Source of the DNA: Gari tellinella
Taxonomy: Eukaryota; Mollusca; Bivalvia; Cardiida; Psammobiidae
Length of the DNA stretch: 64,000 nucleotides
Assembly (NCBI GenBank): GCA_922989275.2
Contig: OV277866.1
Coordinates: forward strand, 30,893,246 to 30,957,245
Direction of reading: 5' to 3'
Each line of letters opens with the position of its first letter. Position 1 is the first letter of the stretch. Under the pieces are notes generated by a model. The model did no database searches. It had not been told where the DNA came from and saw nothing but the letters and a program-made list of their open reading frames with translations. Below are positions 63,543 through 64,000 of this stretch, one piece after another. The position numbers and the translations under genes are program-made.

Positions 63543-64000
63543 AGGTCACCATTTTACTCGGGGTAAGACAATCAAAGGGTTTAGAGGGTAAGATCTACAT
63601 ATATGGTTTAATTTAGGTTGAAACTTTATTGTAAATTGCAATGTGCAAAATAACTAACAAAACCTGTATCTCAGTTGGACGAGCCTTTATTACATTTTGA
63701 GACAAACTACAGTGTAAGGTCCATAACTAAAATTCAGATATATTTGGGTCCAAATGTAAATTTTATTTGGAATAGAGCTGATGATTTATTTTGGGTCTTA
63801 TGAATTGACTGAAAAATTCCGCGTCTAATCTGGCTCCATCTTGTTTGCCACTTAATTTTAGATATGAAGAAGAAGAATAAATTATTAGATTCAAATTATA
63901 CAGTTTCTCGTCGTTCATACAAAAAACATATAACATATTTACAATATAATATTTAAGGTCAAATCTGATATTTAGATCTGGATCTATACCTACTAAATTT
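63543..64000. other. Non-coding end of the window
   Basis: AT-rich, no element ends or exons recognised. A lone half B arm (CCGCGTCTAATCTGGCTCC to TTGTTTGCC) lies near 63820-63850. Confidence 0.4.

Overview
This 64 kb window is eukaryotic nuclear DNA, most likely from a bivalve mollusc. It is AT-rich, almost free of long open frames, and packed with small inverted-repeat transposons, non-LTR retrotransposon tails and 'pearl'-type tandem-repeat elements with hairpin ends. Its only substantial intact open frame is a single-exon 7TM receptor. The bivalve assignment is inferred from repeat style and gene structure; no species marker was recognised.

Two cellular genes can be supported. The first, on the + strand (coding span 24020-35949), is split into five tiny coding exons of 120, 63, 44, 21 and 52 nt. 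Joined, they give a 99-residue protein that I recognise as BORCS7, the BLOC-1-related complex subunit 7 that works in lysosome positioning. Its four introns (about 5.0, 1.3, 2.1 and 3.2 kb) are filled with mobile elements. The second, on the - strand (59689-61062), is a complete intronless 457-residue rhodopsin-class GPCR with a divergent TM6. A TA-flanked MITE ends 100 bp upstream of its start codon.

The rest is layered mobile DNA. 1-3.8 kb: tandem repeats, MITEs and a ZBED-like hAT remnant. 3.8-8.4 kb: a ZNF862-like hAT transposon, now a pseudogene, broken by two later insertions; removing either one with one copy of its target duplication rejoins the reading frame. 8.8-11.7 kb: two back-to-back tandem-repeat elements. 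12-18.1 kb: an element built from CAACGTTGA palindromes, a hAT deletion derivative, a retrotransposon tail, a TA element, and a TTAA MITE carrying another TTAA element that holds a tRNA-like unit. 20-23.6 kb: three retrotransposon C-terminal remnants and a pearl-type element. 24-36 kb: BORCS7. 36-43.5 kb: a dense MITE field, some copies end to end or nested. 44-47.5 kb: a pearl-type element split by a 2 kb retrotransposon tail that carries an array of hairpins. 49-58.6 kb: foldback elements, TA and TTAA MITEs and a PHD-finger retrotransposon tail. 59.7-61 kb: the GPCR. 61-64 kb: more MITEs, including a three-level nest.

The most unusual signal is modularity among the MITEs. One hairpin core (B: GCAAACAG outside, GATCAGA inside) sits in the middle of at least four element families with unrelated ends and target duplications. 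A second core (A: built around AAAGCAGAATG) is shared by a TTAA family and by a family starting CAGGGCTGCC with about 6-bp duplications. Within both cores the two arms vary together, so pairing is kept. All calls come from reading the sequence; no database search was possible.
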